Shown piece by piece: positions 44,200-52,189 of a stretch of 55,097 nt of DNA. A program made the translations under genes and the position numbers. The number at the start of each line of letters is the position of its first letter. Position 1 is the stretch's first letter. Source of the DNA: Methylocystis sp. (GTDB taxonomy: Bacteria; Pseudomonadota; Alphaproteobacteria; Rhizobiales; Beijerinckiaceae). The notes beneath the pieces are model-generated. The model was not told the DNA's origin and ran no database searches. It saw only the letters and a list, made by a program, of their open reading frames with translations. Location: positions 1-55,097 of the forward strand of contig NZ_JAKFWS010000022.1 in the NCBI RefSeq assembly GCF_021731785.1, in the 5' to 3' direction.

Positions 44200-44604
44200 A
44201 TGAAATCGCGGGATACGCTTGTCCGTCTCAAACGGTTCCAGGCCGAGGAAAAACGCCGTCGCGTCGTCCAGCTCAACGCGATGATCGCCGAATTCACGCG
44301 GGTGGCCAATGAGCTTGAACGCGAAATCGGCCAGGAAGAGCGGCGCGCCAACATCAGCGACCTCAACCATTTCGCCTATCCGACCTATGCGCGCGCGGCG
44401 CGCACAAGGCGCGACAACATTCTCGCGTCAATCGCCGAACTGCGGGGGCAACTCGATGAGGCCGAGGCGCAGTTCAAAGAGGCAAGCGAAGATCACGCCA
44501 AGGCGCAAAGCCAGGAGGCGCGCGATCGCGGCGCCGAGCGCATGATCGACGTCGTCGCCGATCGGCGCCACGTCGAAATGCCCGACGCGTTTCGTCGCGC
44601 CTAG
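44200..44604 (+). CDS. fliJ: Flagellar export chaperone FliJ (Rhizobiales type)
   Basis: The 134-residue protein is an almost continuous coiled coil starting MKSRDTLVRLKRFQAEEKRR, with the conserved ISDLNHFAYPTYARAA segment seen in Rhizobiales FliJ. FliJ joins the export-gate ATPase FliI to the flagellar secretion gate. It stands alone: no fliI, ctrA or other flagellar gene is adjacent in the window. Confidence 0.82.
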   Translation: MKSRDTLVRLKRFQAEEKRRRVVQLNAMIAEFTRVANELEREIGQEERRANISDLNHFAYPTYARAARTRRDNILASIAELRGQLDEAEAQFKEASEDHAKAQSQEARDRGAERMIDVVADRRHVEMPDAFRRA

Positions 44605-44677
44605 CCACACGCTCTAAACTTTCAAGATCAATCACATTATTCGCCTTTTGGACGGTTTCGCCCAAGGGCGGCGTGAT

Positions 44678-45271
44678 CTAAGGCGGCGCAATCTGGCGCG
44701 GGAAGAGTCGCCAGCGCAGCCTGCCGCGCGGCAGTCGCGCCCAGACGCCGACGGCGCCCCGACGAATAGCGCTGACGTCTTCGTCTTTGGCGAGGGAGTT
44801 TGCGATTGAGGCGATGTCGAACTCGAATCGCCTAAAAAATAGCGCCGGGCCGGAACGCCCCGCCTCGACGAACGCAAGTTCGAAACGCGCGAGATCGACG
44901 ATCCAAACTGGCGCCAGATCGCGCTGCGCGATGCGTCGCTCAAGAAGCGCGACAAGCGCTGCAGCGTCTGCGCGGAGCTTTCCGTCGCTCGCGCGCCCGC
45001 GGATCGCCTCCCACAGAAGCGCGTCGAATCGATCGCCCAATGCGCGCGCCGTGAGCGGCAGCGCCTTGCGCGCGTAAAGCGTGCGCTTGCCGATCAGACT
45101 CCGCGCAAAAGCTTCCGTTTCGCACCGATCGAGCGCGGCGAGACGCTGCGTGTCGTACACGCTCAAACCGAACCGAGTCGCTACGGCGAGCGGCGCCTCG
45201 AAGTATTCGCGGCGCAGTTCTTCCTCCGTGAAAAGGCGCGCCAGCAGCGCCTGGGTTTCGGCTAACGCCAT
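44678..45271 (-). CDS. MNIO partner protein (RRE/DUF2063-like)
   Basis: The 197-residue protein begins with a small helical domain (ALLARLFTEEELRREYFEAP, then FGLSVYDTQRLAALD) and a second region with WIVDLARFELAFVEA. This two-part layout is that of the small partners that accompany DUF692/MNIO enzymes (MbnC, TglI, HvfC/BufC-like), which recognise the precursor peptide. Its start overlaps the MNIO stop by 10 bases, indicating coupled translation. The family call is by context and pattern and is less certain than for its neighbour. Confidence 0.75.
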   Translation of the reverse strand: MALAETQALLARLFTEEELRREYFEAPLAVATRFGLSVYDTQRLAALDRCETEAFARSLIGKRTLYARKALPLTARALGDRFDALLWEAIRGRASDGKLRADAAALVALLERRIAQRDLAPVWIVDLARFELAFVEAGRSGPALFFRRFEFDIASIANSLAKDEDVSAIRRGAVGVWARLPRGRLRWRLFPRQIAPP

Positions 45272-46113
45272 CGTCGATTTTCCACGAGCGTTGCGCGCGC
45301 CCGCGCCGCTTCGTCGATGAGTTCTAAGAACGGCGGCATGTTTTCGTCGCGCTCAAGAACGACGCCCCTGACCGGCGCGCGCGCCACGACGCGATCGTAG
45401 AGCGTCCAGACCGCTTCGCTCGTCGCAGCGTCATGGCTGTCGATCAGCAGCCCGTTGCGCGCGCGGCCGCCGGCGTAGTGAATTTGCACGAGCCTGTCCC
45501 ATGGCCAGCAATTAAAATCCCTTTCGAGATCGAAGCTGAAATTGGTCGCATTCACATGCAGGTTGGCGACGTCGCAGAGCCAGCCGCACCCTGTCGCTTC
45601 CAGCGTGCGCGACAAAAATTCAGCTTCGTCCATTTCGCCGCCCGGAATACGCACGACCGTCGTGACGTTTTCCAGGATCAGCGGCGTCTTTATGCGCCTT
45701 CTCACATAATCGACATTGCGCGCGACTGCGTCGATCGCCTCCCGCGTGTAGGGCAGCGAAGCGAGATGGCCGATGCGCACGCCGCCGGCGCGGGTGAAGC
45801 AAAGATGCTCGCTCCACCAGGGCGGATCGATGCGTTCGATCAGCGCGGCGATTTTGTCGAGATAGCGCGGATCGACGCCGTCTGCGCTGCCGATCGAGAG
45901 ATCGAGACCATGCGCGACGAGCGGGAAGTGCGATCTTAGAAGGTCGAGTTCGTCGAGCTTCTCTCGCGTTGCGTCGAGATAATGGTCGGCGACAATCTCA
46001 AGAAAATCGATCCGGTCTCGATGAGCGAAGAGATCGGCCCGAAACTCCGGGCGATAGCCGATTCCGGAACCTAGCGCTGGCGCGTCAATCGCCGCCACCA
46101 TTCGCTCCGCCAT
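45262..46113 (-). CDS. DUF692 multinuclear iron oxidase (MNIO)
   Basis: The 283-residue TIM-barrel protein belongs to the family of MbnB and TglH, iron enzymes that oxidatively modify cysteine residues in peptides. Expected metal-site residues are visible: H68 in VAHGLDLSIG, E102-H103 in WWSEHLCFT, E148-N149 in LENVTT, D181 and H186 in CDVANLHVNATN, H212 in QIHYAGG, D225 and H227 in IDSHDA, and E254 in LERDENMP. The N-terminal GSGIGYRPEF is typical. It overlaps the upstream membrane-protein gene by 29 bases (17 if ATG 46101 is used) and its partner gene downstream. The likely substrate is the Cys/Gly tail of that upstream protein. Confidence 0.92.
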   Translation of the reverse strand: MAERMVAAIDAPALGSGIGYRPEFRADLFAHRDRIDFLEIVADHYLDATREKLDELDLLRSHFPLVAHGLDLSIGSADGVDPRYLDKIAALIERIDPPWWSEHLCFTRAGGVRIGHLASLPYTREAIDAVARNVDYVRRRIKTPLILENVTTVVRIPGGEMDEAEFLSRTLEATGCGWLCDVANLHVNATNFSFDLERDFNCWPWDRLVQIHYAGGRARNGLLIDSHDAATSEAVWTLYDRVVARAPVRGVVLERDENMPPFLELIDEAARARATLVENRRWR

Positions 46114-47002
46114 CGCCGCAACTGCCGCTGCAGCTCATCCCGCAATTGGCGCCCTGGCTTTGGGAGCTGCGGCTGAAGGTTTCGGCGAACATCGCCTCCG
46201 TCGTGCCCTTGAGCGGCGAGAATCCATAAAGGCCGATAAGAAACAGCGCGGCACCATGGAACGCGCGCGCCTCCGGCCCCGGCGAGCCGATGTGCGCGAC
46301 CGCCTCTTTCAAGCGCCCGCCATAGGCGAGTCGCATCGCTTCGAGATAGGCGTGGCCGCGACGGCTTGCATGCGTTCTGGTCATCACATAGGCGAGCGCG
46401 AAAAGCGCGGCGACGGAAGCGGCGGCGAGAAAGATGAGATAGGCGAGGTTCGCAGGACCCTTCGACCATTCGACAACGATCTTCGCAAGCGCCACGCCGA
46501 CGATGATCAGCGTTCCGCCGATCTGCGCGCGCCGGCGCCAGATTTTCACCGACTGAGGTTTGATCAGATCCTCCGCCGCGAGTTTGGCGCGGATCGGCGC
46601 GAGCTGCTCGAGCAGCGGCCGCCGCAGGCTGCGATCTTCAAACAGCGCATGCGCCTTCGGCTTCGCCTGCGCGGCTTCAAGCAGTAGCGTCTCCATCGCG
46701 TTGAGGTCGCCCGGTTGCGGCTGGTTTTCGGTGGGGATCACGTGATCCTCAGGCGCAAGGGCGACAAAGCCGCGCTGAGCAAGATCGTAAATCAAGGTTC
46801 GGATGACCTGATTGACGCCGCCCTGCAGGAAGGCGACTTCCATTGCATCCGGGTTTTGCGGCACAGGCGGCGGCGGGCGGCGATCCGTGCGATCCGCGAG
46901 GCGGATGCAGAGATAGACGGCAGCGAGCACGCCAATGACGACGAGCCCGAAGACGTTGAGGAACTCCGGGCCGGGAAGATCGAGGATCGCTAAATTTTGC
47001 AT
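46085..47002 (-). CDS. Membrane protein with Cys/Gly-rich C-terminal tail (TIGR04222-like), putative MNIO substrate
   Basis: The 305-residue protein has an N-terminal membrane helix (about 15-35), a cytoplasmic-type domain of about 130 residues starting with NPDAMEVAFLQGGVNQVI, two more helices (about 175-225), and a short C-terminal domain. The last 26 residues hold NCGMSCSGSCGDGG with cysteines at 287, 291 and 295, ending in glycines. By memory this fits the TIGR04222 family, membrane proteins with Cys/Gly tails found beside DUF692 genes. It starts 9 bases after ctaA and overlaps the MNIO gene. Modification of the tail cysteines is inferred from context. Confidence 0.85.
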   Translation of the reverse strand: MQNLAILDLPGPEFLNVFGLVVIGVLAAVYLCIRLADRTDRRPPPPVPQNPDAMEVAFLQGGVNQVIRTLIYDLAQRGFVALAPEDHVIPTENQPQPGDLNAMETLLLEAAQAKPKAHALFEDRSLRRPLLEQLAPIRAKLAAEDLIKPQSVKIWRRRAQIGGTLIIVGVALAKIVVEWSKGPANLAYLIFLAAASVAALFALAYVMTRTHASRRGHAYLEAMRLAYGGRLKEAVAHIGSPGPEARAFHGAALFLIGLYGFSPLKGTTEAMFAETFSRSSQSQGANCGMSCSGSCGDGGANGGGD

Positions 47003-47011
47003 GCCGCCGCC

Positions 47012-48121
47012 TCAGCGCACTACGTATTGCGCAAGACGTCGCGCCTGCAGCGTCGCGACCGCCAGCACCGCCATGCCGATCGCCTGATGCGCGAGCGCCA
47101 GCGCCAGATGCGGCGCGCCGGCGAAGGGCGGCTCGACCAACACCAAAGTCGCGATTCCGAGCGCGATCTGCATGAGCACATGTCCGAACAGAATCCCGGC
47201 GCCGCGGCGCACGCGTCCTTCCGCATTCATCCACGCATCGATGAGATGCCCGAGCGCCAGAGCAAAAATCGCATAGGCGATCATGCGGTGGAAGAATTGG
47301 ACGGTAACGGGATTGTCGACGAGATTCGTCCACACCGGCTCCAAGCGCCACAACACGTCGGCCGGCGGAATGAAAACCCCGTCCATCAGCGGCCAGGTGT
47401 TGTCGATGAGCCCCGCGCGCAGCCCGGCGACCAGGCCGCCGACGAAAATCTGCAGAAAAACCGAAACGAGAATCGTCAGCGCGACCGCCTTCAATCGGCC
47501 TGCCCCGTCGTGCACGAGCGCGACGGCGCGCGGCCCAAGGCCGCCAGCCACCCATAGACAAGCAGAAAAGATCAGCGCCGCCAGCAGCAGGTGAATCGCC
47601 AGGCGCTCCTGCGCCACCTCGACACGATTGATTAGTCCGGACGCCACCATCCACCAGCCGACGCCGCCCTGAGCCGCGCCAAGCGCAATAATGCCCAAGA
47701 GCTTCGGCTTCACCGAGCGCGGCAGTTGGCCCCTCGCCCAAAACCATATCAGCGGAACGGCGAAAACGACGCCGATCAGGCGCCCGAGCAGGCGATGCGC
47801 CCATTCCCAGGCATAGATATACTTGAACCCGGCAAGGTCCATGTCCGGGAACAGTTCCTTATACTGCGGAATCTGCTTGTATTCCTCGAAGGCCTCCTGC
47901 CACTCCTGCTGCGACAGTGGCGGCAGCGCGCCGGTAACCGGCTTCCATTGCACGATGGAGAGGCCCGATTCGGTCAGCCGCGTCGCGCCGCCGACGACGA
48001 CCATCAGAAAAACCAGAGCCGCCACAACCCAGAGCCAGTTGCGCACCGCAATGGCGTTCGCCTCGGTGACATGGTGTCTGATCGCCGGGACCGGATGGGG
48101 GAAGTGCAGCCAATCTTCCAT
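47012..48121 (-). CDS. ctaA: Heme A synthase (CtaA/Cox15)
   Basis: CtaA oxidises heme O to heme A for aa3-type cytochrome oxidases. The 369-residue protein has eight membrane helices and the family landmarks VVGGATRLTESGLSIVQW and WEWAHRLLGRLIG. Other conserved histidines are in LAIHLLLA, FFHRMIAY and LAHQAIG. Length and motif set fit the type 2 (Cox15) class of alphaproteobacteria. ATG 48121 is chosen; a GTG at 48187 would add a Pro-rich 22 residues and cannot be excluded. The stop is 9 bases before the Cys-tail membrane protein. Confidence 0.94.
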   Translation of the reverse strand: MEDWLHFPHPVPAIRHHVTEANAIAVRNWLWVVAALVFLMVVVGGATRLTESGLSIVQWKPVTGALPPLSQQEWQEAFEEYKQIPQYKELFPDMDLAGFKYIYAWEWAHRLLGRLIGVVFAVPLIWFWARGQLPRSVKPKLLGIIALGAAQGGVGWWMVASGLINRVEVAQERLAIHLLLAALIFSACLWVAGGLGPRAVALVHDGAGRLKAVALTILVSVFLQIFVGGLVAGLRAGLIDNTWPLMDGVFIPPADVLWRLEPVWTNLVDNPVTVQFFHRMIAYAIFALALGHLIDAWMNAEGRVRRGAGILFGHVLMQIALGIATLVLVEPPFAGAPHLALALAHQAIGMAVLAVATLQARRLAQYVVR

Positions 48122-48188
48122 GAGACGCCGAGGGTTGGGAGCCGGATGACGGGGGCCAGTTAAGGGATGCGGCGCCCGCTTGTCCACA

Positions 48189-48211
48189 CCCTGCGGCCGG
48201 CTCCCGCAGGG
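48189..48211. repeat. Strong GC-rich hairpin between ctaA and merR-type gene
   Basis: CCCTGCGG and CCGCAGGG form a perfect 8-bp stem with a 7-base loop in the divergent gap. It has no T tract on either side, so it could be a leader structure or a binding site. If ctaA starts at GTG 48187 the hairpin abuts its start codon. Confidence 0.5.
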
Positions 48212-48282
48212 CCGCCCGATTTTGGGCTGAAAAGAACGCTGTGACGGATGTATGAATAGCTCGCCTTGAGTCGAGGAATCAG

Positions 48283-48834
48283 GTGGTCAGGACCGAAGAA
48301 GCGATGCGCACGATTGGCGAGGTCGCGGCGAGCCTCGACCTTCCCGCGCATGTTCTGCGCTTCTGGGAAACCCGCTTCAAGCAGATCAACCCCTTAAAGC
48401 GCGCCGGCGGTCGGCGCTTCTATCGTCAGCGCGACATCGATCTCGTGATCGCGATCCGGCGCCTGCTCTACGACGAGGGCTACACGATCCGCGGCGTGCA
48501 GCGCATCCTTAAGGAAAATGGGGTGGAGGCCGTCATCGCCGGCGCGGGCCGCCGGCAAGAGAACCGACAGGGGGAGCCGCCGATGGGCGCGCCAGTCCCG
48601 CCTGTCCCGACGGGCGAGCGCGGCGACGAGGACCTGTCCGCGCGCGCGCTCGATCCGGATGAAGCCATTGACCAGGGCGACGCGGCTGCAATCCTGGAGA
48701 TCGACCCGCGCTATACGCCGCCCGAGCTTTCTGGCCAACGGCGTCCGCTTACGGAAAGGGAAGCGCGTATCCTGCGCGAAGCTCTCGCCGAAATTGAAGA
48801 ATGCAAGCGCCTGCTCAGGCTGACCAAACACTAG
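48283..48834 (+). CDS. MerR-family transcriptional regulator
   Basis: The 183-residue protein has a MerR-type DNA-binding domain (TIGEVAASLDLPAHVLRFWETR, given as adjoining TIGEVAASLDL and PAHVLRFWETR, then GGRRFYRQRDIDLVIAIRRL and EGYTIRGVQRILKENG). A Pro/Gly-rich middle and a short helical C-terminus follow. It matches the regulators commonly found downstream of ihfA in alphaproteobacteria; ihfA is not here. No Cys metal-sensor motif is present. It starts at a GTG, with an internal ATG at 48304 as alternative. Confidence 0.87.
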   Translation: MVRTEEAMRTIGEVAASLDLPAHVLRFWETRFKQINPLKRAGGRRFYRQRDIDLVIAIRRLLYDEGYTIRGVQRILKENGVEAVIAGAGRRQENRQGEPPMGAPVPPVPTGERGDEDLSARALDPDEAIDQGDAAAILEIDPRYTPPELSGQRRPLTEREARILREALAEIEECKRLLRLTKH

Positions 48835-48881
48835 CCGCCGGCGTTGCCAGCGCCGCCCCGCCTCTCTATAACGGCGCCAGT

Positions 48882-48959
48882 CGGAGTGTAGCGCAGCCCG
48901 GTTAGCGCACTTGTCTGGGGGACAAGGGGTCGTCGGTTCGAATCCGGCCACTCCGACCA
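48882..48959 (+). tRNA. tRNA-Pro(GGG)
   Basis: The sequence folds as a complete tRNA. The acceptor stem is CGGAGTG/CACTCCG, the D-arm includes AGCGCAGCCCGGTTAGCGC, the anticodon stem is CTTGT/ACAAG with loop CTGGGGG (anticodon GGG), and the T-arm is GTCGGTTCGAATCCGGC, with encoded CCA at 48957-48959. The start CGG at position 1 is typical of bacterial tRNA-Pro. It marks the left border of the mobile region. Confidence 0.96.
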
Positions 48960-49427
48960 AATTCCGACAACAAAATCAGCGACTTGCGAAGTCAGGCAAA
49001 TGGCGGGGTTTCCGCCGCTCGCGCCGTGGGTTCACGGTGGGTTCAAACCCGTTTGGGTAGGGGCCAAACACAAAAAAGCCTCGCGCGGGGCATGTCGAGG
49101 GGGCGCAATCAGGCTATGCCGGACGGCCCGTTGCACAGTGAAACGAAGACGCCCCTGCGCCTGCCCCTCTCATACGAAAAAGCCCAGTCGTCGCCGGCCG
49201 GGCTGTTAAGTGGATCAGGACGGCGGGGCAAAAGTGCCGCTATATCCCTAAAAGCCTCACATCGGCTTCGGCTTCGTTAACGCTTCACTGATCTTCTGAT
49301 CATAGCCGTTATCACTCAAGTCCTCGTGCGCTCGCTTGGGATCAGATAGCGCGCGACTGGCGCATCTCGTCACTGTTTCGGAATCGTAGCGGAGCGTCCG
49401 ACGGCGGTAGGTTTGAGGGCTATATAG
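48960..49427. other. Spacer between tRNA-Pro and island cargo gene
   Basis: I see no convincing gene in these 468 bases. They contain a T-arm-like palindrome GGGTTCAAACCC (49039-49050), a weak hairpin followed on the minus strand by a T run (about 49073-49091) and a better minus-strand terminator-like hairpin (49176-49204). GC content falls towards the right. Such a spacer is usual at the tRNA end of an integrated element. Confidence 0.5.
49176..49204 (-). terminator. Possible minus-strand Rho-independent terminator
   Basis: Read on the minus strand, AGCCCGG and CTGGGCT form a 7-bp stem (one G-U pair) around a 10-base loop and are followed by TTTTTC. No minus-strand gene ends directly upstream of it, so it may be an insulator at the island border. 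Confidence 0.4.
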
Positions 49428-50018
49428 ATGCTCGATAAAGACCCGTGGATTGCAGAGAATTCTCCGATCGAGCCTGAGAGGCTGCACGCGATCGGCGTAA
49501 TCAATTTCTTTTGGAGCCAGAGCGAATTTGGAATTTTCTGCATCTTTTCGGTGCTATGCGGCCTCGATATCGATCGAACAACAGCCGCCTTTCAATCATT
49601 GAGCAGTAGGACGCTGATTGAGGCCATACGAAACCTTGCGAGAACGATGCCGAGCCAGTTTTTAACCGATCCGGACGGCAGGGCAGAGAAATTAAGAGAT
49701 GCGATCTGCTATGCGACGGACTTATTCGAAGCTAATAGGCAAAATCGCAATTCGATTGTTCACGCCTATTATTCTGGAAGAAAGACTGAGATTAGACTCC
49801 AAAACCGATCCCCAAAAAAATCTTGGGTATTTAAGGACATTCCATCGTCTCTTGAGGATCTGAGAGCAATCTCTACGGAGCTCAAGGAATTATGCGCATA
49901 CCTCAGTGGAATTATAGGCTATCTTTTTGCTCTAAATCTTCCAAACTCTCGGCGACACGGCGACGACGCACTTCCTCCATTGCCAAGTAAACCTTCACTG
50001 CCGCCCGTTCGGCGATAA
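49428..50018 (+). CDS. HEPN-like helical protein, cargo gene of the island
   Basis: The 196-residue, mainly helical protein has NRQNRNSIVHAYY at about residues 103-115, fitting the R-x4-6-H pattern (R107, H112) of HEPN ribonucleases with the usual polar residue after the arginine. The gene is clearly more AT-rich than its surroundings and faces the opposite way to the phage-like genes, both signs of cargo. HEPN proteins often act in phage defence or toxin-antitoxin pairs. Fold assignment is by motif only. GAGGG lies about 11 bases before the ATG. Confidence 0.65.
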   Translation: MLDKDPWIAENSPIEPERLHAIGVINFFWSQSEFGIFCIFSVLCGLDIDRTTAAFQSLSSRTLIEAIRNLARTMPSQFLTDPDGRAEKLRDAICYATDLFEANRQNRNSIVHAYYSGRKTEIRLQNRSPKKSWVFKDIPSSLEDLRAISTELKELCAYLSGIIGYLFALNLPNSRRHGDDALPPLPSKPSLPPVRR

Positions 50019-50213
50019 GGTAGTCAGCTTCCTCTTCAAGCACCGAGCCGCCAGCCTCAGCCATTTCTACCGATATCGAAGGCGACCAGATGCTTGGACG
50101 CCACTGCGAATTTCCATCCATCCTGCCTCTCCCTCCGCGCCCTAACGCAACGACGAACCCCAGCGCCGAGGCGTAACGTGACGCCTGCTTTAGCGGGGAT
50201 GGTGGGTCCTTCC

Positions 50214-50456
50214 TTAGTTCATCGCCACATGGCGATCTTCTTTGACTTCGTTCTCAAGGATAGCAGTCAGTTTCTTCATGAAGTCGATCGCGAAGTCGTA
50301 ACCCGCCGCCGTTACCAGCGCCGCAGCGCCGCCATGCACAAATCTCATGGCAAGGTCGCACGTTTGATCGGCAGTCGCGCACGCCGCGCACTGCGACAGA
50401 ACGAGATTCACGACTCGTATCGTGTCGTCTTTTTCGGCGAGCGTCATTATCGTCAT
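50214..50456 (-). CDS. Small phage-island protein, unknown
   Basis: The 80-residue acidic protein (MTIMTLAEKDDTIRVVNLVL start) has three cysteines, including CAAC, and no recognised domain. GGAGG lies 9 bases before the ATG, which overlaps the stop of the upstream Nu1-like gene by 4 bases. It is the last gene of the minus-strand island run. Confidence 0.65.
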   Translation of the reverse strand: MTIMTLAEKDDTIRVVNLVLSQCAACATADQTCDLAMRFVHGGAAALVTAAGYDFAIDFMKKLTAILENEVKEDRHVAMN

Positions 50457-50929
50457 TTGCTTTCTGCCTCCCCGCCGTCAGCCCCGAGAGCGTCGGCGGC
50501 TTCGTGGAGCGCGTCGCGGATCGCGGAATCGATCGCCAGGATGTCATGTTTCGACAGATGCGGGAGTAGCTGCGCAATGTCGGAGGCGAGCGCCAGCATA
50601 CGCGCTCGGATGGTGGACAAAATGTCAGACCATTCGGCCTCGACTTCGGCAGCTGGCACAAGCTCGCGCCTCGTCGCCGCGTTTTTTAGCTCTTGCGCAT
50701 CGCGTTGGCTTTGCGCGAGCGCGGTGCGAGCCTCGGTTAGTGACGAACCGGCCCTTCCCGCCGCCTGCTCGCGATAATGGCCGAGGAGCTGCTGCAAAGC
50801 CTGCGGGTGAGAATAAAATCCCCTGCGCGATTTTTTTATTATTTTTCGCGCCTCGAATTGCCCCAAGGCTTGGACGGTAATTCCTACCAGTCGCGCTAAA
50901 TCTTCCGTCTTTATTTCGCCCGCCGCCAA
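50453..50929 (-). CDS. Nu1-like terminase small subunit / phage DNA-packaging protein
   Basis: The 158-residue protein has an N-terminal winged-helix-type domain (GEIKTEDLARLVGITVQALG, then KIIKKSRRGFYSHPQAL) followed by a long helix and a helical C-terminus. This is the pattern of lambda Nu1-like small terminase subunits that recognise packaging sites. AAGGAG sits 8 bases before a TTG at 50929, which I choose; a GTG at 50938 lies directly on that site and is less likely. It could instead be an element-specific DNA-binding regulator. Confidence 0.72.
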   Translation of the reverse strand: MAAGEIKTEDLARLVGITVQALGQFEARKIIKKSRRGFYSHPQALQQLLGHYREQAAGRAGSSLTEARTALAQSQRDAQELKNAATRRELVPAAEVEAEWSDILSTIRARMLALASDIAQLLPHLSKHDILAIDSAIRDALHEAADALGADGGEAESK

Positions 50930-50946
50930 GGATTTCACTCCTTATT

Positions 50947-50966
50947 AATGGGAATTAAACCCCATT
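50947..50966. promoter_or_regulatory. Inverted repeat upstream of the Nu1-like gene
   Basis: AATGGG and CCCATT form a perfect 6-bp inverted repeat around an AT-rich centre, 18 bases before the TTG start. It is a candidate operator for an element regulator. Confidence 0.35.
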
Positions 50967-51144
50967 ACATAAATTCTGCATAGGTCTCTCCCCCGCGCCC
51001 CGTCCACTCTCGATGGCGTCAGAGGCCCAGAAGGACCCGCGTTCGCATGTGCCCGCTCTTACCCCAAGCGCTCTGCGCCTTCGCTTACGTGTGGGCCGCC
51101 CTGAGTCACTGAGGGGCTATCCATCTCACCAACGTCGCATCGCC

Positions 51145-51339
51145 TCACGATGGCCGCACGAGCATTCGGACGCGGCCACTGGCTTGCGCACGACGGAAAG
51201 CCGCGAAGTCGGCGAACGACATAAATTCGGCGCGCGCCTTCGGATCGGCGGTGAATTCGATCCGGAGCATTTGGTCTGAGAGTTCGTGCGGCGTTGTGTC
51301 AGCATGGCTGCGCGTGGGGGTGGTTTTGTCTTGTCGCAT
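51145..51339 (-). CDS. Small phage-island protein, unknown
   Basis: The 64-residue product starts MRQDKTTPTRSHADTTPHEL and continues with SDQMLRIEFTADPKARAEFM. GGAG lies about 7 bases before the ATG at 51339, which is preferred over a longer in-frame start overlapping the upstream gene. No domain is recognised. Confidence 0.6.
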   Translation of the reverse strand: MRQDKTTPTRSHADTTPHELSDQMLRIEFTADPKARAEFMSFADFAAFRRAQASGRVRMLVRPS

Positions 51340-51436
51340 TTCAGTCTCCAGTTCTTGTGAAAGGTAGGCGCGCAGCCGCCGAGCAGACTGCGCGCCCGCC
51401 CGGCGAGCGGCTATGAGCAAAAACCGCCGCCGGGAT

Positions 51437-52189
51437 TCATGCCGCCTCGGCGTCGCCATTGCGCAGCGCCGCCGCCTTCGATCGAAGCGGCGAGACGAGG
51501 AGCAATCGGGCTGTATCGGATGCTGGTAAAATCCGGCTTTCCTCGCCGCACAAGCCAGCGAGGCGCGGAACCAACACGTCGCCGATTAGCGAATGGATGG
51601 CCAGCGCGCGCTCGACGCCGCCGCCAAAGCCAGCAAAAGCCGGGCGTTGCCTTTGCATTTCGAAAATCGAGGGGCAGGCGTCGTAAAGCGCAGCGGCGAG
51701 AATTATTCGCGCCAAGGCTTCGGCATTGGCCGGCTGCGCCGTCGTATGGCCGTCGGAATATTTCAGCAGGAAGGTTTCGGCCGGAATCGATCTCACGAGA
51801 GTGGCGAAGGCTTCCGCGACAGGCGCGATCGCCGCTTCCAAGTTTTTCGTGGCCGGCTCGATCGCCGCGGCTGCGCGCTCAAATTCAGCGGCCAGGCGAG
51901 CCCGATCGGCGGAGTCGCGAGCCCGTTCGATGCGCTCGACTAACTCAAGTTCGCAAATCTCCAGGCGCTCTAGGCGAATTTGCGCGAGGGCGGCGGCGGC
52001 GTCCAATTCCGCAATGGCACTGTCGGCAACGTCCGAGAGCAGCATCGCGGCGCGCCGGGCTCCATGGCTCTCGACTACGTTTTCAAATTCTTTACGCTCT
52101 GCGCGCAAGCGTTCGAGGCTTGCTTGCATTTCTTGGATTGCTGCTGCGGGCGAAGACTTCTTCGTCTTCAAAAAATCCAGAACGCTCAT
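51437..52189 (-). CDS. Coiled-coil phage-island protein, unknown
   Basis: The 250-residue protein is rich in Ala, Glu and Arg with a long predicted coiled coil over residues 15-130, then a more globular Ala/Leu-rich end. Its start overlaps the stop of the upstream gene by 4 bases. Function is unknown; a scaffold or DNA-replication accessory role would fit but is not shown. Confidence 0.7.
   Translation of the reverse strand: MSVLDFLKTKKSSPAAAIQEMQASLERLRAERKEFENVVESHGARRAAMLLSDVADSAIAELDAAAALAQIRLERLEICELELVERIERARDSADRARLAAEFERAAAAIEPATKNLEAAIAPVAEAFATLVRSIPAETFLLKYSDGHTTAQPANAEALARIILAAALYDACPSIFEMQRQRPAFAGFGGGVERALAIHSLIGDVLVPRLAGLCGEESRILPASDTARLLLVSPLRSKAAALRNGDAEAA

Noticed and set aside
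49039-49050. GGGTTCAAACCC, resembling a tRNA T-arm, near tRNA-Pro
   Set aside because: No other tRNA elements surround it and it does not repeat the tRNA-Pro 3' end, so it is neither a second tRNA nor an attachment-site copy.
49257-49487. Minus-strand 76-codon frame in the tRNA-side spacer, considered as an integrase remnant
   Set aside because: It lacks any tyrosine-recombinase motif and overlaps the promoter and start of the HEPN-like gene.
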